41,677 nt of DNA, from assembly GCA_020630575.1 (NCBI GenBank), contig JAHDBD010000035.1:1-41677 (forward strand). Reading direction: 5' to 3'. Positions 7,803 through 14,577 of this stretch are shown one piece after another; position 1 is the first letter of the stretch, and the number at the start of each line of letters is the position of its first letter. This DNA is from Bernardetia sp. GTDB lineage: Bacteria; Bacteroidota; Bacteroidia; Cytophagales; Bernardetiaceae. A program made the translations under genes and the position numbers. The notes below the pieces were generated by a model. The model saw only the letters and a program-made list of their open reading frames with translations. It was not told the DNA's origin and made no database searches.

Positions 7803-8606
7803 CTAAAATTGTCCTCCGTAAGGGTCTGCTTTTGTTACTGGATGCGTTATTGGAGGCGTTTCAGTATTTGGGCTTCCTCCTCCTTTTGTATCTGTACTTT
7901 TTACAAAACCTAACTCAGTAGATTTTTGTAAAATAATATCCTTCATAGTTGCAATTTCGCTTGTTTTGTCAGATTTAAATACAGGAGTTCCATCTGCTTT
8001 TTTAGCCAAACCATTTTCATCAAATTGATATTGGTCTAATGCAGGAGCAATCAAAGAATCAAAAAAGACTTTGTTTTTCTCTTTTACATTATCATTCAAT
8101 GCAAGTCCAGAAAAAATTGAATGTGCTGAAAAATTACGCTCAAATACTTTTTTGTCATTTTGGCGAGTGGTTTCAAACTCAGTTGTTTTACTTTCTAATT
8201 GTTGCTCTAACTCCTGACGTTTCAATTCTTCTTCTCTTAACTTAGTTTGAATTTCAGTAAGTTTTTGAGTTTTTTCCTCATCAGATGTACCAAGGTCTGT
8301 CTTGATTTTTTTATCAATCAATGACATAATCGTTTTTACATCGCCTTTTCCTAATTCCTCCACATTCTCAATGCCCAAAGCCTTAGCTTCTTTTTCGATT
8401 TTGTTGAGCATTGTTTTTTCTACTGTAGTTTTTGCAGCTTCAGCAGCTTGTTCACGAATTGTCTTTGTCAAAATTTCATTTCCCAAAACAGCCGTTGAAA
8501 TTGAGCTATCTGTTAATGTCAAAATTTCGGCTTCTGTTTCTGGAACAACAACACCTAAACGTTTCATTTGTGTTGATAGATGATTATATAATGCTTCGTA
8601 ATCCAT
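7803..8606 (-). CDS. Probable capsid scaffolding protein
   Basis: 267 residues. A long charged coiled-coil rich in E, K and Q spans about 70-155. A more globular segment follows, and the tail is rich in G, P and T (GGGSPNTETPP), ending in DPYGGQF. This architecture, a position just before the putative capsid gene and the absence of membrane segments fit a GP20-type scaffold that guides procapsid assembly and is later removed. No protease domain is visible, so any processing would need another enzyme. The leader is A-rich after the terminator at 8640-8677. Confidence 0.6.
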   Translation of the reverse strand: MDYEALYNHLSTQMKRLGVVVPETEAEILTLTDSSISTAVLGNEILTKTIREQAAEAAKTTVEKTMLNKIEKEAKALGIENVEELGKGDVKTIMSLIDKKIKTDLGTSDEEKTQKLTEIQTKLREEELKRQELEQQLESKTTEFETTRQNDKKVFERNFSAHSIFSGLALNDNVKEKNKVFFDSLIAPALDQYQFDENGLAKKADGTPVFKSDKTSEIATMKDIILQKSTELGFVKSTDTKGGGSPNTETPPITHPVTKADPYGGQF

Positions 8607-8639
8607 AATTTTAAAATTAGTTTGATTTGAATTTGATTT

Positions 8640-8677
8640 AAAAAAAAGCGCATATATATAGGTTATGTATGCGCTTT
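8640..8677 (-). terminator. Intrinsic terminator between 8713-9108 and the scaffold gene
   Basis: A 10-bp stem (8645-8654 with 8668-8677) followed on the minus strand by eight T. It lies 36 nt downstream of the coiled-coil gene stop. Confidence 0.75.
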
Positions 8678-8712
8678 ATAAAAGATTTATAATTGCTTTT
8701 TAAGAAACGTTT

Positions 8713-9108
8713 TTACTTTTTCTTAGTAGTTGTTTCTTCTTTTGGTTGAGTGTCTTGAGCTTTCTTTTTAAGCTCTTCAATCTCTTTTAGATACTTGGCT
8801 TCATTAGCTTCGATTTGCTTTTTTTGCTCTTCAATAGCTTTCAGATACTCAGCTTCATTTGCTTTTAGTATTGAAACTTCATTTACTGCATTGACTACTT
8901 CTTCCTCAGAATAAAAGCCTAAATCTTGATTTTTGAGTGTTTTACCACCTTCAAGTGCTTTATACTGTTCAGGTGTAAGAATAGCAACTTGCAAATTCTT
9001 TTTATCTGAATCTTCTAAATTACCAAAAGTGCGAGCAGGAAGGCTTTTTACATTACCAATTCTGTATTCACCTTTCTTGTTTTTGTTTACAAATTGTACT
9101 ACTGACAT
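8713..9108 (-). CDS. Coiled-coil protein with internal repeat
   Basis: 131 residues. The N-terminal 60 residues are compact. From about residue 84 a 17-residue unit is repeated (ANEAEYLKAIEEQKKQIE, then ANEAKYLKEIEELKKK), forming a coiled coil, and the tail is Lys/Thr-rich. It is the first gene of late block 2, with its own promoter-like TAACTTTG (9144-9151) and its own terminator, so it is probably made in quantity. A head accessory or decoration protein is possible; not recognised. Confidence 0.7.
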   Translation of the reverse strand: MSVVQFVNKNKKGEYRIGNVKSLPARTFGNLEDSDKKNLQVAILTPEQYKALEGGKTLKNQDLGFYSEEEVVNAVNEVSILKANEAEYLKAIEEQKKQIEANEAKYLKEIEELKKKAQDTQPKEETTTKKK

Positions 9109-9143
9109 AATATATATATTTAGTTTGAAAATTTAGCACTCTA

Positions 9144-9151
9144 CAAAGTTA
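9144..9151 (-). promoter_or_regulatory. Late promoter -7 element TAACTTTG
   Basis: Minus-strand match to TAnnTTTG, 36 nt before the ATG at 9108. No good TTG is found at the usual distance upstream, so it may need an activator, as Mu late promoters do (the need is inference). Confidence 0.4.
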
Positions 9152-9182
9152 TTTATTTTTGACAGAATAAAAAAGCAAACAT

Positions 9183-9215
9183 AAAAAACCCTTTACTAAA
9201 AAAGCAAAGGGTTTT
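9183..9215. terminator. Bidirectional terminator-like hairpin between divergent blocks
   Basis: A 10-bp stem AAAACCCTTT (9185-9194) with AAAGGGTTTT (9206-9215), T-rich on both strands and strongest on minus. It lies between the divergent genes at 9108 and 9382 and ends no obvious transcript. It may insulate the two late blocks from antisense readthrough. Confidence 0.55.
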
Positions 9216-9318
9216 CTTATCTATATTTAAAAATTTAACTACTATTGCTTATCCAAACAAAACTCTCCTAACCGTTTTATTTATGACAATATTACGGTTT
9301 TAAATTAGAGTTTCCAAA

Positions 9319-9345
9319 TTGTCACAAAAAAAACACTTATATTTG
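9319..9345 (+). promoter_or_regulatory. Terminase operon promoter inside an inverted repeat
   Basis: TATATTTG (9338-9345) matches the Bacteroidota -7 element; a TTG lies at 9319-9321, 16 nt upstream, shorter than the 20 nt seen elsewhere in this window. The -7 element sits in the loop of an 11-bp perfect inverted repeat (9327-9337 with 9355-9365). The transcript would start just before the terminase small-subunit gene. Confidence 0.5.
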
Positions 9346-9381
9346 TATAAATAGAGTGTTTTTTTATTATGAATAAATTTT

Positions 9382-9852
9382 ATGGCACAAGGAAGAAGAA
9401 CTATAATGACAGAAGATAGACTAAGATCTATCGAAAAGAAACTGGCAATGGATTACTATGTAAATCTACAATATCACACAAAAGATATTGCAGAATTACT
9501 TGGCGTTGATGTGCGTACTGTTCAGAAATGGGCAGTTGATGAAGGCTGGAAAGAACTGAAAGTCGGTATGATTGGATTGCCTTCTATGCAAATGCAAATT
9601 GTAATTAATTTGACACAAAGAATGCTTGAGGAAACTCAAAAGCCTGTTGGAGAAATGCGTTACGACTTTGTAGCAAAACTTAATAAAGCTATAAAGGATT
9701 TAGAATTTATAAATGTAGATGCAATGATGATGCAAACCATTTGTAAAGACTTTATACTATATTTATATGAAAGCAAAAAAACAAGGCTTATCAATCTCTC
9801 AATAAAGTTGCTTGAAGACTTTATGATTTGGAGAAAAGAATTTAAGAAGTAA
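9382..9852 (+). CDS. Terminase small subunit
   Basis: Recognises phage DNA and feeds it to the large terminase for packaging. 156 residues. A helix-turn-helix lies at about 31-54 (HTKDIAELLGVDVRTVQKWA), and the rest is helical, suited to oligomerisation. The large terminase starts 2 nt after its stop. In Mu-like phages packaging is headful from integrated copies. First gene of the plus-strand block; the start ATG follows an AATAAATTTT leader. Confidence 0.8.
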   Translation: MAQGRRTIMTEDRLRSIEKKLAMDYYVNLQYHTKDIAELLGVDVRTVQKWAVDEGWKELKVGMIGLPSMQMQIVINLTQRMLEETQKPVGEMRYDFVAKLNKAIKDLEFINVDAMMMQTICKDFILYLYESKKTRLINLSIKLLEDFMIWRKEFKK

Positions 9853-9854
9853 TT

Positions 9855-11471
9855 ATGAGAAAATCAGGACTTGGCAAAGATTGGGACACTTTCAAGGAAA
9901 AGGCTCTCACAGGAAGACTTTGGGAAAAAGATGGAAGTACAGATATTGATTTGGACTTTACAGATTACTATGCGAAATTATCTGATCCACAAAAATATAT
10001 ATTTGATTCAAGAGAAAAAATGAATCTTATGTATATGGGACAAGGTGGTGGTAAAACCTATTTTGCAGGTGGTAAATCTGCTTTTTTTGTTTCTAATTTC
10101 CCAAATGTTAGAGGTCTTATTTGTGCCAATACATATAAGCAGCTTACACAATCGACTGTACAAAATATTCGTAATGTTTGGCAAACTGAATTTGGTTTGC
10201 AGGAATACAACAGAAAAACTGGAGAAGGCGATTATGTAGTAGGTATAAAACCTCCTGATAGTTTTGAGTCTGAAAATCATAATTTGGATAGTTACCAAAG
10301 TGTTATTTCTTTTCGAAATGGCGCAATTATTTTTATTCGTTCGCTTGATAATTACAAAGCCATTGAAGGTATGGAAGTTGGCTGGGCGTTTATGGATGAA
10401 ACCAAAGACACTAAAAAAGAAGCCGTTCAAGAAGTTGTCCTTTCAAGGGTTCGTCAAAATGGAATGTATTTGCATGGTAAAAATATTACCGACACAGTAA
10501 CAAACCGTCCTTTCACTCCTATCTATATTATTACAAGTCCTGCAAAGGTATCTTGGATAAACGAAATGTTTAGTTTGGATAAACACGAATTAGACATCAA
10601 AGGAAAGATTTATGATAAAACGACATTCTTTAAAAATAAAGATGTATATGAATCTACTCGTGTAGTTATTGCATCTGCTTACTATAATGAGAAAAATCTA
10701 CCTAAAAACTATTTGCAGGATAGGGAACGTATTTTGCCAAAACATTTAGTAAATCTTCTTATCTACTCTGATCCATTCAGTCCAGAAGGAGGCGAATTTT
10801 ATAAAGGTTTTGATAGAAATAAACACGTTTCTCAAAAACCTCTTCCTTATGATGATACGAAAAAAATAAATTTCACATTTGACTTTAACGTAAACCCTTA
10901 CGTTACTTGTCTGGATATTCAAGTACATAAAGTGGAGGATAAAACTTATGTATTTATTTTGAATAATTGGTGTCTTGGCAATCCAAATAACTCAACGCCT
11001 GCCCTTTGTGAAAAAATAAGGAACAAATATCATAGACATACTGAAGGAATAGAAGTCTATGGTGACCCAGCAGGGCGAGCGCAATCTACTAGAGTAGATA
11101 AGCAAAAAGAGCCTGACCGTGCAAATGACTTTAAAATAATAATGAAGAAATTAAGTTCTTTGCGTCCACGCCTCAAAGTAATGCGAAAAGCCCCTGGACA
11201 GATTTCACGAGCAGACTTCATAAATGCTATTTTTGAAAACAATATTTTTGGTATTCATATCATAATTGATAAGTCTTGTAAAGAAACGATAATGGATTTT
11301 GAAGGATTGAAAGAATCTAAAGAAGGTAAAAAACACAAACAAATGGTAAAAGACAATGTAACAGGTGTATCTTATGAAAAATACGGACATACATCAGATG
11401 CTTTTGATTATTTTATTTGCCAGTATTTCAGCTCTGAATATAAAAAGTTTAAATCTGGTAGAGTTAGGTAA
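9855..11471 (+). CDS. Terminase large subunit (packaging ATPase-nuclease)
   Basis: Motor and nuclease that pumps DNA into the procapsid and cuts it. ATPase: a Walker A variant MGQGGGKT at 61-68 and Walker B FMDE with D181-E182. RNase-H-like nuclease: acidic residues at D343 (TFDFN), D404 (YGDPAGR) and D515/D518 (TSDAFD). 538 residues, the normal length for the family (Mu gp28 type). Coupled to the small subunit (2-nt gap). No terminator follows; instead an early-type promoter begins 9 nt after the stop codon. Confidence 0.95.
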   Translation: MRKSGLGKDWDTFKEKALTGRLWEKDGSTDIDLDFTDYYAKLSDPQKYIFDSREKMNLMYMGQGGGKTYFAGGKSAFFVSNFPNVRGLICANTYKQLTQSTVQNIRNVWQTEFGLQEYNRKTGEGDYVVGIKPPDSFESENHNLDSYQSVISFRNGAIIFIRSLDNYKAIEGMEVGWAFMDETKDTKKEAVQEVVLSRVRQNGMYLHGKNITDTVTNRPFTPIYIITSPAKVSWINEMFSLDKHELDIKGKIYDKTTFFKNKDVYESTRVVIASAYYNEKNLPKNYLQDRERILPKHLVNLLIYSDPFSPEGGEFYKGFDRNKHVSQKPLPYDDTKKINFTFDFNVNPYVTCLDIQVHKVEDKTYVFILNNWCLGNPNNSTPALCEKIRNKYHRHTEGIEVYGDPAGRAQSTRVDKQKEPDRANDFKIIMKKLSSLRPRLKVMRKAPGQISRADFINAIFENNIFGIHIIIDKSCKETIMDFEGLKESKEGKKHKQMVKDNVTGVSYEKYGHTSDAFDYFICQYFSSEYKKFKSGRVR

Positions 11472-11479
11472 TAATATAT

Positions 11480-11510
11480 TTGCATTAATGATATTTAATT
11501 ATTACCTTTA
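11480..11510 (+). promoter_or_regulatory. Early-type promoter/operator, copy A
   Basis: TTG (11480-11482), 20-nt spacer, TACCTTTA (11503-11510). The TTGCATTAAT core and the TTTAATTATTAC run match the other five copies. It drives the accessory cluster 11546-14323. The final A instead of G in the -7 element may weaken it. Confidence 0.7.
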
Positions 11511-11545
11511 GGCTTTAATCAATTATCAATCAAAACTATTTTATT

Positions 11546-11707
11546 ATGTATAGATACCTTATAACTCACCCAAAACAAGCCCCTTTTTATTGTAATTGGT
11601 TTGATTTAGAAAACAATTACTTTGAAGGAGCTACTGTTTATGACTTTGCAAATCATACTTATTATAATGGCAAGGACTGGTATGATATAGAGGAAAACCA
11701 TCTTTAA
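11546..11707 (+). CDS. Small hypothetical protein (53 aa)
   Basis: Begins MYRYLITHPK and ends DIEENHL; aromatic-rich with many Y, F, W and N, no membrane segment. It is preceded by an early-type promoter and by the phage leader motif ATCAATCAAAACTATTTTATT before the ATG. Both of these and clean spacing to the next gene support it as real. Function unknown. Confidence 0.6.
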   Translation: MYRYLITHPKQAPFYCNWFDLENNYFEGATVYDFANHTYYNGKDWYDIEENHL

Positions 11708-11752
11708 TAAGTTACTTAAAATATTAATCAATCATTTATTTTTTTTATTCTT

Positions 11753-12205
11753 ATGCACTTAATTTTAAAAAGAGCTATCAAAAACGCTCTAAAACGCAGT
11801 ACGGCTGCTCACTTATTTGTTAAGCGTATTGCTTACAATCCACAGGGTAAAGTTTTGTCAGTGTATTTTTATTCGTCTAATGAAGAATGGAGTAAAAACA
11901 CGCCTTTCAAAACAGAACACGACCTAAAGTTTAGAAAAAACGAGTTCAACTTATGGTTTTTCAATAATTCTGATGACCTTTCAAATCTTTCTGAAAGAGA
12001 GTTGGCAAGAACAACTCTAAAAATGGCTTATCACGTTTTGCCATTCCTAGAAGTTGAAAAGGTATATTTCCAATATCATTTTGCTGATGTTCAAAAAGGC
12101 TTCTTTTGTGAACTTGATGTTGATTTTTGTGCTGCTCTGATTAGTAGAGCAGAAAGAGATAAAGAATATAAAGCCGATTTTTTACAAACCATTGAATTTG
12201 AATAG
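11753..12205 (+). CDS. Hypothetical accessory protein (150 aa)
   Basis: Not recognised. A basic N-terminus (ILKRAIKNALKR) is followed by a mixed alpha/beta body with many aromatic residues and an acidic C-terminus. The leader carries ATTAATCAATCA about 20 nt before the ATG. The stop is followed one base later by the next ATG. It is part of the accessory run transcribed from 11480-11510. Confidence 0.75.
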   Translation: MHLILKRAIKNALKRSTAAHLFVKRIAYNPQGKVLSVYFYSSNEEWSKNTPFKTEHDLKFRKNEFNLWFFNNSDDLSNLSERELARTTLKMAYHVLPFLEVEKVYFQYHFADVQKGFFCELDVDFCAALISRAERDKEYKADFLQTIEFE

Positions 12206-12206
12206 T

Positions 12207-12515
12207 ATGAAACACGAATCACATCTTGTAATTGCTTTTAGATATGCTGTAATGAAATTAATAGAAAGTAAAAACCCTCTACCAAATTTCCCGAAAGGGG
12301 CTTTAGATATTCCGAACCCTCTTGAATTGCCTAACGAAGTAGAATCTGTTTTAGGTGATTATAAACAATTAAAATGGGGGTTAGATATGAATTCAAATAA
12401 TGAAAAATCTAAGACTGTCATTATTTTACCTTCAAAAATCAATCAAAATGAACCTAAAAAAAACACTCTTAAAGTTCTTAATCGCTCGTTTGGAGAAACT
12501 CAAGGCAAAAATTGA
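12207..12515 (+). CDS. Hypothetical protein (102 aa)
   Basis: Starts MKHESHLVIAF one base after the upstream stop; an earlier in-frame TTG exists but would overlap. The middle is proline-rich (NPLPNFPKGALDIPNPLELP). Its last 68 bases overlap the start of the next gene in another frame. No function recognised. Confidence 0.65.
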   Translation: MKHESHLVIAFRYAVMKLIESKNPLPNFPKGALDIPNPLELPNEVESVLGDYKQLKWGLDMNSNNEKSKTVIILPSKINQNEPKKNTLKVLNRSFGETQGKN

Positions 12516-13023
12516 GCAACCCAAACAAGAAGGTTTAGAACACGTTTATACAGATAAAGAAGGCAATGCTTTCTACATGTACAAACTATCTCATTTGCCA
12601 CATACTCGTTATGTATTCCTACAAGGCACGCTCAATCAACTTGCTTTAGGGATAGAAGCCAAACAGCTTTCTACTATCTTAGATAAGATAGCCAATGATG
12701 GTTTGCGCCTTTCACAAAATCCAAACATAGCAGAATATCAAAAAACCCTTCTTTATGATGTCGAAAACATAAAGCAACGTACTAGAAACATTCTTCAAAT
12801 GGATTTACTCTTACAAGCTGCTTTATGCTTAGTAGTTTTGGAAGGCGAGCCAAATGAATATTCCGAGCGATGGAATGGGAAAAAACTAACACTTTGGAAT
12901 AATGATTCTGATGCAAAGTTTTTTTTTGCTCACAAAGCCTTAGTTACTATAACAGGCTTACAGAATATATCGCTAGAAGAACTAAAAGCCTTCCATTTAG
13001 GAAGTCTAAAGAACCAGTATTAA
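12448..13023 (+). CDS. Hypothetical protein (192 aa)
   Basis: I chose the ATG at 12448 because AAAAATCAATCAAA stands directly before it, the leader motif of this phage; an ATG at 12400 is possible. The N-terminus is a basic amphipathic helix (KKTLLKFLIARLEKLKAKI) and the rest is mostly helical. It overlaps the preceding gene by 68 nt. Not recognised. Confidence 0.7.
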   Translation: MNLKKTLLKFLIARLEKLKAKIEQPKQEGLEHVYTDKEGNAFYMYKLSHLPHTRYVFLQGTLNQLALGIEAKQLSTILDKIANDGLRLSQNPNIAEYQKTLLYDVENIKQRTRNILQMDLLLQAALCLVVLEGEPNEYSERWNGKKLTLWNNDSDAKFFFAHKALVTITGLQNISLEELKAFHLGSLKNQY

Positions 13024-13061
13024 CTGTAAATCCTTTACACTACCAAGTACGATTTTTTGAA

Positions 13062-13244
13062 ATGAAAAGCAAAGAATTAGTAGAACTTGCAGAAGGAAGG
13101 ATTTCAGAAGAAGAAAAAATTAAAAAATTTTCAATCTCTGAATTTTTCTCTTATCTAATTTCTAGGCATCAAATCAATGAAGATAGAAATAGACAAATTG
13201 AAAAAATGAATGAGAAAAATAATCAATCATCTAAACGTAAATAA
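13062..13244 (+). CDS. Small charged helical protein (60 aa)
   Basis: Highly charged helical peptide with a basic C-terminal tail ending QSSKRK. The DNA encoding the tail (13223-13241) is repeated at 13513-13531 after the next gene. In that second copy the same frame reads QSSKRKK-stop directly before the ATG at 13538. The next gene may therefore have been inserted at the 3' end of this one. Function unknown. Confidence 0.6.
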   Translation: MKSKELVELAEGRISEEEKIKKFSISEFFSYLISRHQINEDRNRQIEKMNEKNNQSSKRK

Positions 13245-13531
13245 CCTATGGAAAAAGAATGGATTTCTATTAAAGATAAATTACCTGAATATAACAAAAA
13301 AGTGTTGGTTTGTAGACCAAACCAATATTCAGGGAATATAGATATACTTATTGCAACTTTACATCAAAAAGTTGAACAAGGTCGGAGTTATGGGATGTCT
13401 GATATGAGAGGTTCATATAAAAACACCTACAACGATTATTGGTCTTTCCCTTCAATACAACTATTAAATCATATAACTTATTGGATGCCACTTCCTGAAC
13501 CAAAAGTTTAATTCAATCATCTAAACGTAAA
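13223..13531. repeat. 19-bp direct repeats bounding the DUF551-like gene
   Basis: TCAATCATCTAAACGTAAA occurs at 13223-13241 and again at 13513-13531, exactly 290 bp apart, bracketing the gene at 13248-13511. This looks like the footprint of a cassette insertion or a recombination junction. Confidence 0.75.
13248..13511 (+). CDS. DUF551 family protein
   Basis: 87 residues matching the DUF551 pattern: N-terminal EWISIKDKLPEYNKKVLVC and C-terminal HITYWMPLPEP. The family is common in phages and has no known function. The gene is bounded by 19-bp direct repeats and starts 3 nt after the upstream stop, so it looks like an independently acquired cassette. Confidence 0.85.
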   Translation: MEKEWISIKDKLPEYNKKVLVCRPNQYSGNIDILIATLHQKVEQGRSYGMSDMRGSYKNTYNDYWSFPSIQLLNHITYWMPLPEPKV

Positions 13532-13537
13532 AAGTAA

Positions 13538-13774
13538 ATGGGAAATAAATGGTTCGATAGACCTAAAAATTTGAGTTGTTATAAAACTATTTCTAAAGAA
13601 GAAATAAGAGAATTATATTTAAAACGTTTACAACCTGTAAGCAATCCAAGACAAGTTATAGAAGAAATTATTAAAAGTAGGCTTCCTTTAATGAATTCAG
13701 TTTCCAAAATGACTTTCACAAATTCTACTAATAACTGGGTACTTAAACATTTTGAAGAACTACAAAATAAATAA
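13538..13774 (+). CDS. Hypothetical protein (78 aa)
   Basis: Basic helical protein (ISKEEIRELYLKRLQPV) with no recognised domain. It begins 6 nt after the second copy of the 19-bp repeat and ends 4 nt before the next ATG. Part of the same accessory operon. Confidence 0.65.
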   Translation: MGNKWFDRPKNLSCYKTISKEEIRELYLKRLQPVSNPRQVIEEIIKSRLPLMNSVSKMTFTNSTNNWVLKHFEELQNK

Positions 13775-13778
13775 TCTT

Positions 13779-14243
13779 ATGGCTAGAGAAACAACATTTG
13801 AAAAAGTAGCTAAACAGACTATCAAAAAACTTGAAAAAAGAAGGATTTATCTTGAAAGTATTTTGAATGATAGACCTGTTGAAGACTTAAAAATATTAAG
13901 AGAACAATCAAAAGAACTACTAAAAGAGTGGCAAAATGATGATGGTTCTTTTAAAGAAAGTTTTTGGAGTTTAGATAATTATCCAAAAATAAAACCTATA
14001 ATGAATGCTTTAGCATCTCAAGAAAAGGAAATCCATAAACGAATGGATATTCAAATGAAGCTTGATACTTGCAAAGCAATTACAGAATTGGTAGAAATAG
14101 ATTCTGAATTATGGGATTTAAAAAATGAATTGTATCACATTGAACAAAGAAAATCAAAAGTATGCAAAAGCTACAAAAAGTCATTGGAGATGATGGAAGA
14201 CACTACTTCTTCACTCCCAAAACAAAACAACTCAAAAAAGTAA
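13779..14243 (+). CDS. Coiled-coil hypothetical protein (154 aa)
   Basis: Almost entirely helical, with heptad-like charged stretches at about 5-60 and 85-140, suggesting an elongated coiled coil. I start at the ATG at 13779 (MARETTFEK); the frame is open upstream but would overlap. The C-terminal 82 bases overlap a further small gene in another frame. Not recognised. Confidence 0.7.
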   Translation: MARETTFEKVAKQTIKKLEKRRIYLESILNDRPVEDLKILREQSKELLKEWQNDDGSFKESFWSLDNYPKIKPIMNALASQEKEIHKRMDIQMKLDTCKAITELVEIDSELWDLKNELYHIEQRKSKVCKSYKKSLEMMEDTTSSLPKQNNSKK

Positions 14244-14323
14244 CCGAAAATGGGAAAGTTTTTTGGGATAAAAACAGCAAAACACTAGGATATATTCCTA
14301 ATAATGTCCTTGCAAAACTCTAA
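14162..14323 (+). CDS. Small overlapping gene (53 aa)
   Basis: Reads MQKLQKVIGDDGRHYFF through to IPNNVLAKL and stop. The part beyond the upstream stop at 14243 is coherent and globular-looking (ENGKVFWDKNSKTLGYIP), so the frame is probably real, despite 82 nt of overlap with the preceding gene. Terminators follow within 20 nt, making it the last gene of the accessory operon. Confidence 0.55.
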   Translation: MQKLQKVIGDDGRHYFFTPKTKQLKKVTENGKVFWDKNSKTLGYIPNNVLAKL

Positions 14324-14339
14324 TTATAACTACTTTATA

Positions 14340-14375
14340 AAACGTCTATATATCAATTATATAGACGTTTTTTTT
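14340..14375 (+). terminator. Terminator of the accessory operon
   Basis: An 11-bp stem (AACGTCTATAT at 14341-14351 with its complement ending 14369) followed by eight T on the plus strand, 17 nt after the last stop codon. Confidence 0.8.
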
Positions 14376-14380
14376 GCATT

Positions 14381-14412
14381 AAAAAACCCTCAATTAAGAG
14401 GGTTTTTTTTTC
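14381..14412. terminator. Bidirectional terminator next to the tRNA gene
   Basis: AAAACCCTC (14383-14391) pairs with GAGGGTTTT (14398-14406), with T runs on both strands. On minus it lies just downstream of the tRNA-Met-like gene and can end that transcript; on plus it backs up the terminator at 14340. Confidence 0.75.
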
Positions 14413-14424
14413 TTCGATCTTTTG

Positions 14425-14495
14425 TAGCGAGTTTGGGATTCGAACCCAAGTCTAAAGGTTATGAGCCTTTTGAGATACCACTTCTCTAACTCACA
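14425..14495 (-). tRNA. tRNA-Met-like, anticodon CAT
   Basis: 71 nt. D stem GAGA/TCTC with loop AGTGGTA; anticodon stem AAAGG/CCTTT with 7-nt loop CTCATAA (anticodon CAT); T stem TTGGG/CCCAA with loop TTCGAAT. The acceptor TGTGAGT/ACTCGCT has 6 pairs plus a T-T at 1-72, and the discriminator is A. CCA is not encoded. CAT could also be an Ile2 (AUA) tRNA if the C is modified to lysidine. The gene lies antisense within the plus-strand block, between a terminator and the fibre gene. Confidence 0.75.
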
Positions 14496-14577
14496 CTACA
14501 AAGTTATAGATTAATTTATAATTTCCAAATGATTATTTTTTTATCTTTATACTTTATTCACTTAAATACCAATTTTT

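Noticed and set aside
10008..10430. Antisense open frame of 140 codons inside the large terminase
   Set aside because: Lies fully within a gene with Walker and nuclease motifs; composition is that of a shadow frame.
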